The notes under the pieces were generated by a model. It saw only the letters and a program-made list of their open reading frames with translations. It was not told the origin of the DNA and ran no database searches. A stretch of DNA of 64,000 nt from Bacteroidales bacterium. Lineage in GTDB: Bacteria; Bacteroidota; Bacteroidia; Bacteroidales; FEN-979. Positions 25,628-34,098 of this stretch are shown in pieces. How positions within the stretch are numbered: position 1 is the stretch's first letter; each line of letters opens with the position of its first letter. The stretch is from positions 22,869 through 86,868 of the forward strand of contig JANXZO010000048.1 in NCBI GenBank assembly GCA_025355465.1, in the 5' to 3' direction. A program made the translations under genes and the position numbers.

Positions 25628-26654
25628 TATTGCCGTAACCGGTCTGAATGCCATTGACAGCCCTGGTCCGGGTGTTTCGGTGATCAGGGGGCTGCGCGAG
25701 GCTGCCTCCTTCGATGTCCGCATTATCGGCATGTCGTATGAGTCGCTTGAACCCGGCATCTTCATGCACGACCTGATTGACCGCACGTATTCAATACCCT
25801 ATCCAACGGCAGGTACCAACACCCTGTTGGAGCGAATTGAATATATCCACAGCCGGGAAAAACTCGACGTGATCATTCCCAACTTCGATGCGGAACTCTA
25901 CCCTTTTATCAAACTGGAGCCGAAGCTGAAGACGATGGGGATCCATATGTTCCTGCCAACGATGCATCAGTTTGAGGAGCGACACAAGGTGAATCTCAAC
26001 GATTTTGGCAAGAAATATGGCATCAGCGTTCCGAAAAGCAAGGTGCTTTACGACCTCAACACGGTTCACAGCCTGGTTTCCGAATTTTCTTTCCCGATGA
26101 TTGTGAAGGGAAAATTCTATGATGCATCGATTGCCTACAGCATTGAGCAGGTGAAGAGCTACTTCAACAAGATCAGCGCCAAGTGGGGGCTTCCGATCAT
26201 CATCCAGGAGTTCGTTCACGGTACGGAGTTCAACGTAACCGGACTGGGCGACGGCAAGGGCAATATGATGGCCGCGGTTCCGATGCGCAAGCAGTATATC
26301 ACGGATAAAGGCAAAGCCTGGGGCGGCATCAGCATCTCTGATGAAAAGATGCTCGACATGACGCGGAAATTTCTCCGCAACACCAAGTGGCGTGGTGGTT
26401 TTGAGCTGGAGCTGATGAAAAACAAGGATGGCGAACTCTACCTGCTTGAGATCAATCCCCGTTTGCCAGCCTGGATCTACCTGGCTGTTGGTGTAGGGCA
26501 AAACATTCCCGAAGCGCTGGTCAACCTGGCACTCGGAAAAAAGGTAAAACCCTACTCCGAATATGCTGTAGGCAAGATGTTCGTGCGCTATTCGTGGGAC
26601 ATGATCGTGGACCGTGCGGAGTTTGAGCAGATCAGCCTTTATGGGGAACTCTGA
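25608..26654 (+). CDS. ATP-grasp ligase, short carbamoyl-phosphate-synthase-like
   Basis: A 348-residue ATP-grasp enzyme. The N-terminal domain begins LNIAVTGLNAIDSPGPGVSV; the ATP-binding lobes include FPMIVKGKFYDASIAYS (Lys contacts to ATP) and IIQEFVHGTEFNVTGLGDG; the metal-binding Glu/Asn pair is in LYLLEINPRLPAWIYL. Such enzymes join a carboxylate (often an amino acid) to an amine, thiol or carrier via an acyl-phosphate. The substrate is unknown. ATG at 25608 lies inside the PqqD-like gene. With a PLP decarboxylase next, the pair recalls butirosin BtrJ/BtrK logic, in which glutamate is ligated to a carrier and decarboxylated there. Confidence 0.85.
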   Translation: MKKPKLNIAVTGLNAIDSPGPGVSVIRGLREAASFDVRIIGMSYESLEPGIFMHDLIDRTYSIPYPTAGTNTLLERIEYIHSREKLDVIIPNFDAELYPFIKLEPKLKTMGIHMFLPTMHQFEERHKVNLNDFGKKYGISVPKSKVLYDLNTVHSLVSEFSFPMIVKGKFYDASIAYSIEQVKSYFNKISAKWGLPIIIQEFVHGTEFNVTGLGDGKGNMMAAVPMRKQYITDKGKAWGGISISDEKMLDMTRKFLRNTKWRGGFELELMKNKDGELYLLEINPRLPAWIYLAVGVGQNIPEALVNLALGKKVKPYSEYAVGKMFVRYSWDMIVDRAEFEQISLYGEL

Positions 26655-26657
26655 ACC

Positions 26658-26685
26658 AATGCACGAATGGACGAATGCACGAAAA
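26658..26685. repeat. Octamer tandem array, ATGCACGA type
   Basis: Three 8-base units (ATGCACGA, ATGGACGA, ATGCACGA) starting 4 bases after the ATP-grasp stop codon. It lies in the only sizeable gap of this block. Confidence 0.7.
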
Positions 26686-26721
26686 AATAAATATTAATTG
26701 TCAATGATTAATTAGCAGGCG

Positions 26722-28080
26722 ATGACCAAATTAAGATATGAACGTCCGGTGATCAAGAAGCTTGAGACCGGGATGCCCAATAAATTCGGAACCAGAACAG
26801 AATACCAGCCTCTGACCCACATTGATGGCGTGGCTGTGGCAAAGCTGATCAAAGATTACGGTTCACCACTCTTCGTGATCTCCGAGAAGACCATCAGGAC
26901 CACTATCCGCAAGGCAAAGAAAGCCTTTGAAACCCGATACCCGCGGGTTCAGTTTGCCTGGTCGTACAAGACCAACTACCTGAACGCCGTTTGCAGCATT
27001 TTCCACCAGGAGGGCTCCTGGGCCGAGGTGGTGTCGGGATTTGAATACGATAAGGCGATCAGCCTGGGGGTGGATGGAAAAAAGATCATCTTCAACGGAC
27101 CCGAAAAAAGTACGGAAGATCTGACCAAGGCCATTTCCAACGACTCGCTCATCCATATCGACCACCTTGATGAACTCTATTCGATCACCGATCTGGCAAC
27201 AGAACTGAAAAAACGTCCGCGTGTTGCCATCAGGGTGAACATGGATACCGGCATTTACCCCATGTGGGACCGGTTCGGTTTTAATTATGAGAACGGTCAG
27301 GCCTGGGATGCGATCAACAAGATCATGCATTCGGGGAAGATGGAACTGGTTGGCTTACATTGCCACATCGGGACCTTCATGTTATCTCCGTTCGCCTATG
27401 GTATCGCAGCAACCAAACTGGCAGAACTTGCACTTTCGGTGGAGCAGAAATTCAAACACGAATTAAAATACATTGATCTGGGTGGCGGATTTGCCTCCAA
27501 GAACACACTAAAAGGCTCCTATCTACCGGGTTCCGACACCAACCCCACCTTCGATGATTTTGCCGAAGCGATCTCCTCCGCCCTTTTGAACAGCAACTTC
27601 AAACAGGATAAATTGCCTCTCCTCATCCTGGAGACCGGCCGTGCCATGATCGATGAAGCAGGATACCTGCTGGGATCTGTTATTTCGAACAAACGTTCCA
27701 GCACCGGCCGCCGCAATACCATCCTCGACATTGGTGTAAACATTCTCTTCACCTCCTTTTGGTACGACCACAAGATCACGCCGGCGCAACCCTTTACCCA
27801 ATATGCAGAAGACACCTGTGTTTATGGTCCGTTGTGCATGAACATCGATGTGATCCGTGAAAGTACCAGTTTACCATTGCTCAACCGGGGCGACCAGGTA
27901 GTTATCCACAATGTAGGGGCTTACAACATGACCCAATGGATGCAGTTTATTGCCCTGCGGCCTCATGTAGTGCTCATTGACACAGAGGAAAAGCCGCATG
28001 TGATCCGGCTTAGGGAGACACTCGACAACATGAACAGCATGGAAAAGGTTCCCGGGCACCTGCATAAATTTAATTTATAA
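26722..28080 (+). CDS. PLP-dependent decarboxylase, DapDC/Orn-DC fold III family
   Basis: A 452-residue alanine-racemase-fold decarboxylase related to diaminopimelate decarboxylase. Visible sites: PLP lysine in FAWSYKTNYLNAV (Lys83), His in GLHCHIGTF, glycine loop DLGGGFASK, the ETGRAMIDEAG phosphate segment and the CVYGPLCMNIDV dimer-interface Cys/Asp motif. Unusual is a ~28-residue N-terminal extension, with Tyr6, Pro9, Ile11, Leu14 and Gly17 spaced as in lasso-peptide leaders bound by RRE proteins. Likely decarboxylates an amino acid, free or attached to a carrier; not the housekeeping lysA by context. Confidence 0.85.
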   Translation: MTKLRYERPVIKKLETGMPNKFGTRTEYQPLTHIDGVAVAKLIKDYGSPLFVISEKTIRTTIRKAKKAFETRYPRVQFAWSYKTNYLNAVCSIFHQEGSWAEVVSGFEYDKAISLGVDGKKIIFNGPEKSTEDLTKAISNDSLIHIDHLDELYSITDLATELKKRPRVAIRVNMDTGIYPMWDRFGFNYENGQAWDAINKIMHSGKMELVGLHCHIGTFMLSPFAYGIAATKLAELALSVEQKFKHELKYIDLGGGFASKNTLKGSYLPGSDTNPTFDDFAEAISSALLNSNFKQDKLPLLILETGRAMIDEAGYLLGSVISNKRSSTGRRNTILDIGVNILFTSFWYDHKITPAQPFTQYAEDTCVYGPLCMNIDVIRESTSLPLLNRGDQVVIHNVGAYNMTQWMQFIALRPHVVLIDTEEKPHVIRLRETLDNMNSMEKVPGHLHKFNL

Positions 28081-28104
28081 ATTTACAAGCCTAATTTATT
28101 TCTT

Positions 28105-30300
28105 GTGTTGAAGCTGAAGTCCCTCTTTCCATCATTCCTTTCGGGCATCATTAACAGCTATACCCAGATCTTTTTTTCGAACAGCAGAATATTTGCGCTG
28201 ATCCTTGTCGGGGTAACGTTTTTTGATGTGTGGGCCGGGCTGAGTGGGCTTATTGCCGTGATGGTTACCAACATTCTGGCCTACCTCATTGGCTTTAACC
28301 GGGCGAATATAAAGAAAGGGTATTACGGGTTTAACAGTTTGCTGGTTGGACTGGGGTTCGGGGTTTATTACCAGCCCGGTACCGTATTTTTCATCGTTCT
28401 TGCCTTTGCCGCCATACTCACGCTGTTTCTCACACTCTGGTTCGAAGGGGTGATCGGGAAATACGGGCTCCCGTTTCTAAGCCTCTCCTTTCTCGCCGGC
28501 ACCTGGCTGGTAAGTCTGGCTACCCGCCAGTTTACCGCGCTGCAAGTGAGTGAACGGGGCATCTATATGACCAACGAAATGTTCACCCTTGGCGGGCACA
28601 GTATGGTGCAATCCTACAACTGGCTCACCAACCTGGGCATTCCCGACTCGGTGAGGCTTTACTTCACTTCGCTGGGAGCCATCTTTTTTCAGTATCATCT
28701 CTTTGCCGGATTCCTTGTGGCTGCCGGACTCCTGATCTATTCGCGGATCGCCTTCATCCTATCGCTGGCAGGTTTCTTTTCAGCCTACGCTTACTATCAT
28801 TTTATCGGAGCCGATATCCATGAACTCAGCTACAGTTATATCGGTTTCAATTTTATCCTTACATCCATCGCCGTCGGCGGTTTTTTTATCATTCCGTCGC
28901 GCTGGTCATTCCTGTGGGTCATCCTGCTCACACCGCTGGTTTCTATCATTCTTACCAGCACACAGGTAATCTTCGCCATGTTCCAGCTATCGGTCTATTC
29001 ACTGCCATTCAACATGGTGGTGCTGATGTTTCTCTATGCGCTAAAGTTCCGAGAGCGGTTTTTCGACAAACCCGAGCTGGTGACCTATCAGCAGTTCTCT
29101 CCGGAACTTAATCTTTATGCACACCTGAATTATCGTTCCCGTTTTGGCAAGGCACGCTATTTCCCTTTCATTCTGCCCTTCTGGGGCGAGTGGAAAGTGA
29201 CTCAGGGCCACAGCGGAAAACTTACCCACCAGGGCGACTGGCAGCATGCCTGGGATTTTGAGGTGGTTGACGAAAAGGGGAAGACATTCAGCGGTACCGG
29301 CGGGGTGTGTGAAGATTATTTCTGTTATAATAAACCTGTGATCGCACCGGCTGATGGGCGGATCGAAGAGATCGTGGACAACGTGGAAGATAATGAGGTC
29401 GGAAAGGTTGATCTCGAAAATAATTGGGGCAACACCCTGATTATCCGGCATGGAGATCTGCTCTTCTCTAAGCTCTCCCACCTGAAAAAGGGGAGTTTTA
29501 AAGTTGCTCCGGGCGAAACCGTAAAGAGAGGTCAGGTGGTGGCTGCGAGCGGAAATTCAGGCAGGTCGCCGGTTCCCCACATCCATTTCCAGTTGCAGTC
29601 GACCCCGTATATCGGATCGAAAACCCTCGATTACCCGATCAGCCATTATATCCGGCACAAAAATGGCCTTTTTGAGCTCACCTCGTACGAAAATCCCGAA
29701 AACGGAAACCTGGTCTCCAACATCAACAAGAATAATTCACTGGAAAAAGCGTTTCAGTTTATCCCGGGTCAGAAACTCGTCCTCCTCGTGGCTCCGGCGG
29801 GAGAAACTCCGTATAAACTAACCTGGGAAATAGAACTGAGTGCTGTGAACACGACCTGTATCTTCTGCCAGAAGACAAACTCGCGGGCCTGGTTCCGGAA
29901 CGATGGCGACATCCATTATTTTACCTTTTTTGAAGGAGACAAATCCTCCATACTTTTCCGCTTTTTCCTCGGGGCATACAAAATAATGATGGGCTACTAT
30001 CCCGGGCTTCTTGTGAAGGACACCTTCCCGGTTTATACCTTCAGCAACAGGCTTTTGGGTCTGCTCCAGGACTTCACAGCACCCTTCTTCATTTTTCTGA
30101 GGTCGGAATATAGACTGAATTACCTCGGGATGGATGATGACTTGCAGCAATCAGGCATCAGGCTGAAGTCGGTTACCAGCGCAAGCATTGGCCGACAGGA
30201 GGTGAAAAGAATGGAGTGTGAAATGTTTATCGGGGCAAACGGACTTGAACAATTCATAATCCGTGAGAAGCAGCAAATCACGGAAATAAGACTGGCGTGA
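28105..30300 (+). CDS. Urea-transporter-like membrane domain fused to M23 (LytM) peptidase domain
   Basis: A 731-residue fusion. Residues ~1-315 form ~10 membrane helices with the two UT-family repeats, YYGFNSLLVGLGFG and YIGFNFILTSIAVGGFF. Residues ~345-520 form an M23 LytM domain with zinc ligands in QHAWDFEV and HIHFQL and the linker segment GNTLIIRHG. Residues 520-731 are a beta-rich extension of unknown fold. The membrane part could pass urea or another small amide; the peptidase part could cut peptidoglycan crosslinks, but its side of the membrane is not settled. GTG at 28105 (or TTG at 28108) is the only upstream start. Its end overlaps the next gene. Confidence 0.82.
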   Translation: MLKLKSLFPSFLSGIINSYTQIFFSNSRIFALILVGVTFFDVWAGLSGLIAVMVTNILAYLIGFNRANIKKGYYGFNSLLVGLGFGVYYQPGTVFFIVLAFAAILTLFLTLWFEGVIGKYGLPFLSLSFLAGTWLVSLATRQFTALQVSERGIYMTNEMFTLGGHSMVQSYNWLTNLGIPDSVRLYFTSLGAIFFQYHLFAGFLVAAGLLIYSRIAFILSLAGFFSAYAYYHFIGADIHELSYSYIGFNFILTSIAVGGFFIIPSRWSFLWVILLTPLVSIILTSTQVIFAMFQLSVYSLPFNMVVLMFLYALKFRERFFDKPELVTYQQFSPELNLYAHLNYRSRFGKARYFPFILPFWGEWKVTQGHSGKLTHQGDWQHAWDFEVVDEKGKTFSGTGGVCEDYFCYNKPVIAPADGRIEEIVDNVEDNEVGKVDLENNWGNTLIIRHGDLLFSKLSHLKKGSFKVAPGETVKRGQVVAASGNSGRSPVPHIHFQLQSTPYIGSKTLDYPISHYIRHKNGLFELTSYENPENGNLVSNINKNNSLEKAFQFIPGQKLVLLVAPAGETPYKLTWEIELSAVNTTCIFCQKTNSRAWFRNDGDIHYFTFFEGDKSSILFRFFLGAYKIMMGYYPGLLVKDTFPVYTFSNRLLGLLQDFTAPFFIFLRSEYRLNYLGMDDDLQQSGIRLKSVTSASIGRQEVKRMECEMFIGANGLEQFIIREKQQITEIRLA

Positions 30301-31814
30301 GAGAAATGATAAAGAGACTTGCATTGATAATTTTACTGATCGCTACAGCAAGTGGCTTTTCGGCGCAGGGTGCCACAACCCTTGATTTTGCCACGGTGGA
30401 CAGACTCACCTACAACTGTTATAACCAGCAGAAGTGGGACAGTGTGATCCTGGTCGGCAAACAGGCGCTGAGGCAGGATATTGACTACTACTACCTAAGG
30501 GTCAGAATGGGTATTTCCTATTTCGAAAAGCAGCAGTATTATCAGTCATCAGCACATCTTGAAATGGCAAGAAAATTCAACTCCGGTGATCCTTATGTAG
30601 CCGATTACCTTTACCGGGCATATCTTTTTACCAACCGCGAAGATGAGGCGCACAGGCTCCGGTCGTCCCTGCCCCGGGAGGATCAGGAGATACCGGGTAT
30701 ATTGAAGGAGGCGGGCGACGGGTTTCTCAAAAGTGTCCACTTCGAGAGCGGATATACCCTGAGCAGTGATGCCAGGCCAGACAACCTTTCCACCCTGATA
30801 GGCCACGACAGTGTTTACGGCGAACAGGATCTTTATGGGAACAACATTTATGAGAACCTCGGGTTACAACTCAGGATCGCCAAAGGGTTCTCGGTTACCC
30901 TGGCTTACAATTATCTTAATTTTCAGAAAACAAAATATATCCAGTACGGAATGGGAGAGGCGCAGCGCGATACCATCATCGAGAATGGTGCCAGCCGGGA
31001 TTATTACTACTCCTTTCCCTTCAAAATCCATGATACTTCGTTCAGATACAATGTGCACCAGCATGAAGCCTATCTCAGCGCCACCGTTTCACTTCCCTGG
31101 GGGATCAAACTGATTCCCGCTTTCCACTGGATCCATGCGGGTTATACCAAAGTAAGCGCCGACACAGGAATGGTAACCAAAAGCGATACCGCCTATTACT
31201 CTTATATCGACAATACCTATCACACCTTCACCTATCGGCAGCTCGCCTACAACTTCAGCCAGACCGACACCAGTTTTAACAATTACCTGGCATCGCTGCG
31301 GATCTCGAAAGATTGGGGGATATTTAACATTGCGTTAACAGGAAGCTGGTCAAAACTGAATGGAAAACAACAAAAACAGATCGGTGTTTCGTTAACCTAC
31401 TATCCGCTGGGAAATCTTAACCTATACGGAACCACCACGGTAACCGGCTTTTTCCAGGGAAAATCAAACCGGCTTCTGCTCAGCCAGGTGGTTGGGGCGA
31501 GGATCACACCCTGGATGTGGGCCGAGGGAAATTTTTACTACGGCGATTACACCAATTCCAATATTTTCAACGGAGCGATCGTTTATAACAACAGCGACAA
31601 GATCGATTACCGCGCTGGGGCCACCCTGTTGTTTCTGGTGGGCAAACATATCCAGCTATCCCTGATCTACCAATATTTCAGAAAAGAGAGCCTGCAAACG
31701 AATTACATCAAGGTCGAAGATCCTTCTTCACATAATATCAAAGAAACACCCCAAACAATCTACAATCCATACAATACAAATTCAATCATCGGAGGAATCA
31801 CATGGAAGCTATAA
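30297..31814 (+). CDS. Exported TPR-containing outer-membrane barrel protein
   Basis: A 505-residue exported protein: signal peptide (MIKRLALIILLIATASGFSA), a short TPR-like helical region (~30-120, e.g. SVILVGKQALRQDIDYYYLR), then a C-terminal ~350 residues of alternating aromatic/polar strands typical of a YaiO-like or other porin-type beta-barrel. It starts at a GTGA overlap with the UT-M23 stop codon (ATG at 30306 is an alternative). Probably an outer-membrane component acting with the UT-M23 fusion. Confidence 0.75.
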   Translation: MREMIKRLALIILLIATASGFSAQGATTLDFATVDRLTYNCYNQQKWDSVILVGKQALRQDIDYYYLRVRMGISYFEKQQYYQSSAHLEMARKFNSGDPYVADYLYRAYLFTNREDEAHRLRSSLPREDQEIPGILKEAGDGFLKSVHFESGYTLSSDARPDNLSTLIGHDSVYGEQDLYGNNIYENLGLQLRIAKGFSVTLAYNYLNFQKTKYIQYGMGEAQRDTIIENGASRDYYYSFPFKIHDTSFRYNVHQHEAYLSATVSLPWGIKLIPAFHWIHAGYTKVSADTGMVTKSDTAYYSYIDNTYHTFTYRQLAYNFSQTDTSFNNYLASLRISKDWGIFNIALTGSWSKLNGKQQKQIGVSLTYYPLGNLNLYGTTTVTGFFQGKSNRLLLSQVVGARITPWMWAEGNFYYGDYTNSNIFNGAIVYNNSDKIDYRAGATLLFLVGKHIQLSLIYQYFRKESLQTNYIKVEDPSSHNIKETPQTIYNPYNTNSIIGGITWKL

Positions 31815-32482
31815 AGAGTCACAGAGTCACAGAGTCACAGGGGCACAGGGTCACAAATATTTTTTCACTATTTCGCCATTTCGCCATTTCGCTATCTCTT
31901 TTAACTGCATTTACTGCCTTTGGCCAAACAAACTATGCGCAACAACAAGATGCATTTTCAAAAAGCTATGCCTTCGAATCGCGGGGTAATTTTTCGGATG
32001 CCATCACATCCATGAAGAGCATTTACCAAGAGGATTCCTATGAGATCAACCTGCGACTTGGATGGGTTACCTACCTGGCCGGGCTTTTTACCGAATCCTC
32101 TGCATATTATCAAAAGGCCATTAAACTGAAACCCTACGCCATTGAAGCCCGGATCGGGTTTGCCAACCCGGCCTCCGCCCTGGGTAATTGGGATCAGGTA
32201 GTGGCAGTATACAATGAAGTACTGGCCATCGACCCCCAGAACACGACGGTGAATTATCGCCTGGGGTCGATCTATTACGGGAGAAAGGATTACGCGAAAG
32301 CTGAAAAATATCTTGAAAAGGTGATTAACCTATACCCGTTTGATTTCGACAGCATGTTACTCTTTGCATGGACCAATTACCGTCTTGGAAAAATGCGCGA
32401 AGCCCAGGTGTTGTTCAACAAGGCCCTGCTTTCAAGGCCCAACGATACCTCGGCCAAAGAGGGACTGGGACTGATCAAATAG
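31802..32482 (+). CDS. Exported TPR protein with repeat-derived N-terminus
   Basis: A 226-residue protein. Residues ~44-226 contain about five tetratricopeptide repeats (AYYQKAIKLKPYAIEARIGF; AVYNEVLAIDPQNTTVNYRL; AEKYLEKVINLYPFDFDSML). The N-terminus (1-41) is encoded by two octamer arrays yet supplies a workable signal peptide (HFAISLSLLTAFTAFG). It overlaps the preceding gene by 13 bases. Probably a periplasmic scaffold partner of the barrel protein. The original start may have been replaced by the arrays. Confidence 0.75.
   Translation: MEAIKSHRVTESQGHRVTNIFSLFRHFAISLSLLTAFTAFGQTNYAQQQDAFSKSYAFESRGNFSDAITSMKSIYQEDSYEINLRLGWVTYLAGLFTESSAYYQKAIKLKPYAIEARIGFANPASALGNWDQVVAVYNEVLAIDPQNTTVNYRLGSIYYGRKDYAKAEKYLEKVINLYPFDFDSMLLFAWTNYRLGKMREAQVLFNKALLSRPNDTSAKEGLGLIK
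31816..31897. repeat. Two adjoining octamer arrays (GTCACAGA and GCCATTTC types)
   Basis: First array 31816-31856: GTCACAGA, GTCACAGA, GTCACAGG, GGCACAGG, GTCACAAA. Second array 31866-31897: ACTATTTC, GCCATTTC, GCCATTTC, GCTATCTC. The first begins one base after a stop codon. Both are read through as the start of the TPR protein. Confidence 0.85.
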
Positions 32483-32518
32483 CACCTCCCTGCGCCACGG
32501 TCATTTTCAGGAGCAAAA

Positions 32519-33391
32519 TCACCTGCCGGAGTTGAGCAGGGAGTAGACCGGATATGGCTCCTGGCTCTGAAGGAAATAGATACTCAACGGATCGTCGGGC
32601 TTCACCTGCTGAAATTCGCGGTACAGTCCGTCGGAATTGGTGAAGTTTGGTCTCGGAACAACGCCCTGCATCAGTCCGGCAAAGCCCAGAAAGAGAGACA
32701 GATCCCTGGGTGTCGGAAAGGAGATTCTTGCAAAATAGATATCGGCAACCGGAGCCGGAAGAATAATAGAATACATGGAAAAATTGATGCCGATAAACAG
32801 ATCCTGCCAGGGGAACAGGCTGTTTTGAACCCCGATGGGTCCTTCGGCAAAGATCAGGTTCTTCCGGCTGGCCTTCATTCGGGGAGTGTCGAATGGTTCG
32901 GGTAATCGGAGTGACTTTCCGGGATTTTTCGTCATCACTTTCTGTGCCAATGGACAGTACTGCCGGATGGCGAATTCAGAACCCGTTTCGCTGGTAATAT
33001 TAATGTAGAGGTTACCGTAGGCCGTCTGGTACTGGTATCTGCTGGTACAGTCGTAAGGATTCATTGTATCGCGAACAATGCACTGAACGGTTGACAGCGA
33101 ATAGAGCCCGAAAGCAGCTTCGGGTGAGTTCATGCCATAAACCTCCAGTTTCAGCCGGTCGTCGGGGAAAGAAATTTCCTGTACAAGTAAACTCCCGAAT
33201 CCTAATTCAATGCAAAGATCGGATCCTCCACCACTCAGGTAGGTAAAGAGCCCCTGCTGATCGTAATTATCGGTGCGTGTGATGGCTGCACCGGCGATGT
33301 CACCGGCAGCCAGGGGGAACAGACCCTGTGATCTCAGTGGCAGCGGCAGAAGCAGAAGGAGTAAAACAGATCCGGACAAGATTCTGATCAT
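32519..33391 (-). CDS. Exported protein, DUF6599-like
   Basis: A 290-residue exported protein with a signal peptide (MIRILSGSVLLLLLLPLPL). The mature part shows GDIAGAAITRTDNYDQQGLF near the start and NSPEAAFGLYS in the middle, consistent with a family of uncharacterised Bacteroidota exported proteins (DUF6599, from memory). ATG at 33391 was preferred to 33424 because it begins at the signal peptide. It is divergent from the purine island and not obviously tied to it. Confidence 0.65.
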   Translation of the reverse strand: MIRILSGSVLLLLLLPLPLRSQGLFPLAAGDIAGAAITRTDNYDQQGLFTYLSGGGSDLCIELGFGSLLVQEISFPDDRLKLEVYGMNSPEAAFGLYSLSTVQCIVRDTMNPYDCTSRYQYQTAYGNLYINITSETGSEFAIRQYCPLAQKVMTKNPGKSLRLPEPFDTPRMKASRKNLIFAEGPIGVQNSLFPWQDLFIGINFSMYSIILPAPVADIYFARISFPTPRDLSLFLGFAGLMQGVVPRPNFTNSDGLYREFQQVKPDDPLSIYFLQSQEPYPVYSLLNSGR

Positions 33392-33486
33392 CCTGGATAA
33401 TTCAAGGGAATAACCTTGTGTCATGGGAAAAGTATTTGGAACGGAGAGTAAAAATAAAAATAAATAATAATATTGCAGGAAAAACT

Positions 33487-34083
33487 ATGGAGACTCCTGT
33501 TGCCGCAATCATCCTTTCCGCAGGCAATTCAAGCCGGATGGGGCGCGAAAAAGCTTTGCTCCCCTACGGGAACGGGTTGACATTTGCGGGCCAACTTATC
33601 AGAACCTATACGGGCTTTGGTTGCCGTCCGGTCACCATCGTGGTGAATGAAAGCTACAATCAACCGATGGCCGGGGACGGGGTGGTTAATTTTATACTCA
33701 ACTGTAATGTGGATATGGGCCGGTCCCACTCGATCCATCTCGGATTACAGGAGATCCCGGCTGGCCTCCCATGTTTCATTCAGAATATCGACAACCCCTT
33801 TACAGACGGACTTCTTCTACAGGAGATGATTGTTAACTTAACCACAGAAGGCTATGTAGTTCCTGAATACAACGGCAAAGGCGGACATCCTGTTCTGCTG
33901 AGCAGCCGGATCACAGACCATTTGCGAAAAATGGACGACATCGGGAACCTCCGCGAGGAACTCCGCCATTTTTCACGTACGGCGATTGCCTCGAAAGATG
34001 AACGGATCCTCCGGAATATAAATACCCCCGGAGATTACCTCAAATTTGTTAACTTTACCCATCCATCGGAGGAGGTTCATTAA
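33487..34083 (+). CDS. ygfJ: Molybdenum cofactor cytidylyltransferase-like (MocA/YgfJ)
   Basis: A 198-residue MobA-like nucleotidyltransferase. The NTP-binding loop is AAIILSAGNSSRMGREKALLPY (residues 6-27), with later QNIDNPFTDG and YNGKGGHPVLLS (substrate region). MocA/YgfJ proteins attach CMP to molybdopterin, making the cofactor form used by xanthine dehydrogenase-family enzymes. It heads the rightward operon, 15 bases ahead of xdhC. ATG at 33487 gives a normal N-terminus. Confidence 0.85.
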   Translation: METPVAAIILSAGNSSRMGREKALLPYGNGLTFAGQLIRTYTGFGCRPVTIVVNESYNQPMAGDGVVNFILNCNVDMGRSHSIHLGLQEIPAGLPCFIQNIDNPFTDGLLLQEMIVNLTTEGYVVPEYNGKGGHPVLLSSRITDHLRKMDDIGNLREELRHFSRTAIASKDERILRNINTPGDYLKFVNFTHPSEEVH

Positions 34084-34098
34084 ATATATTCCGTTACC

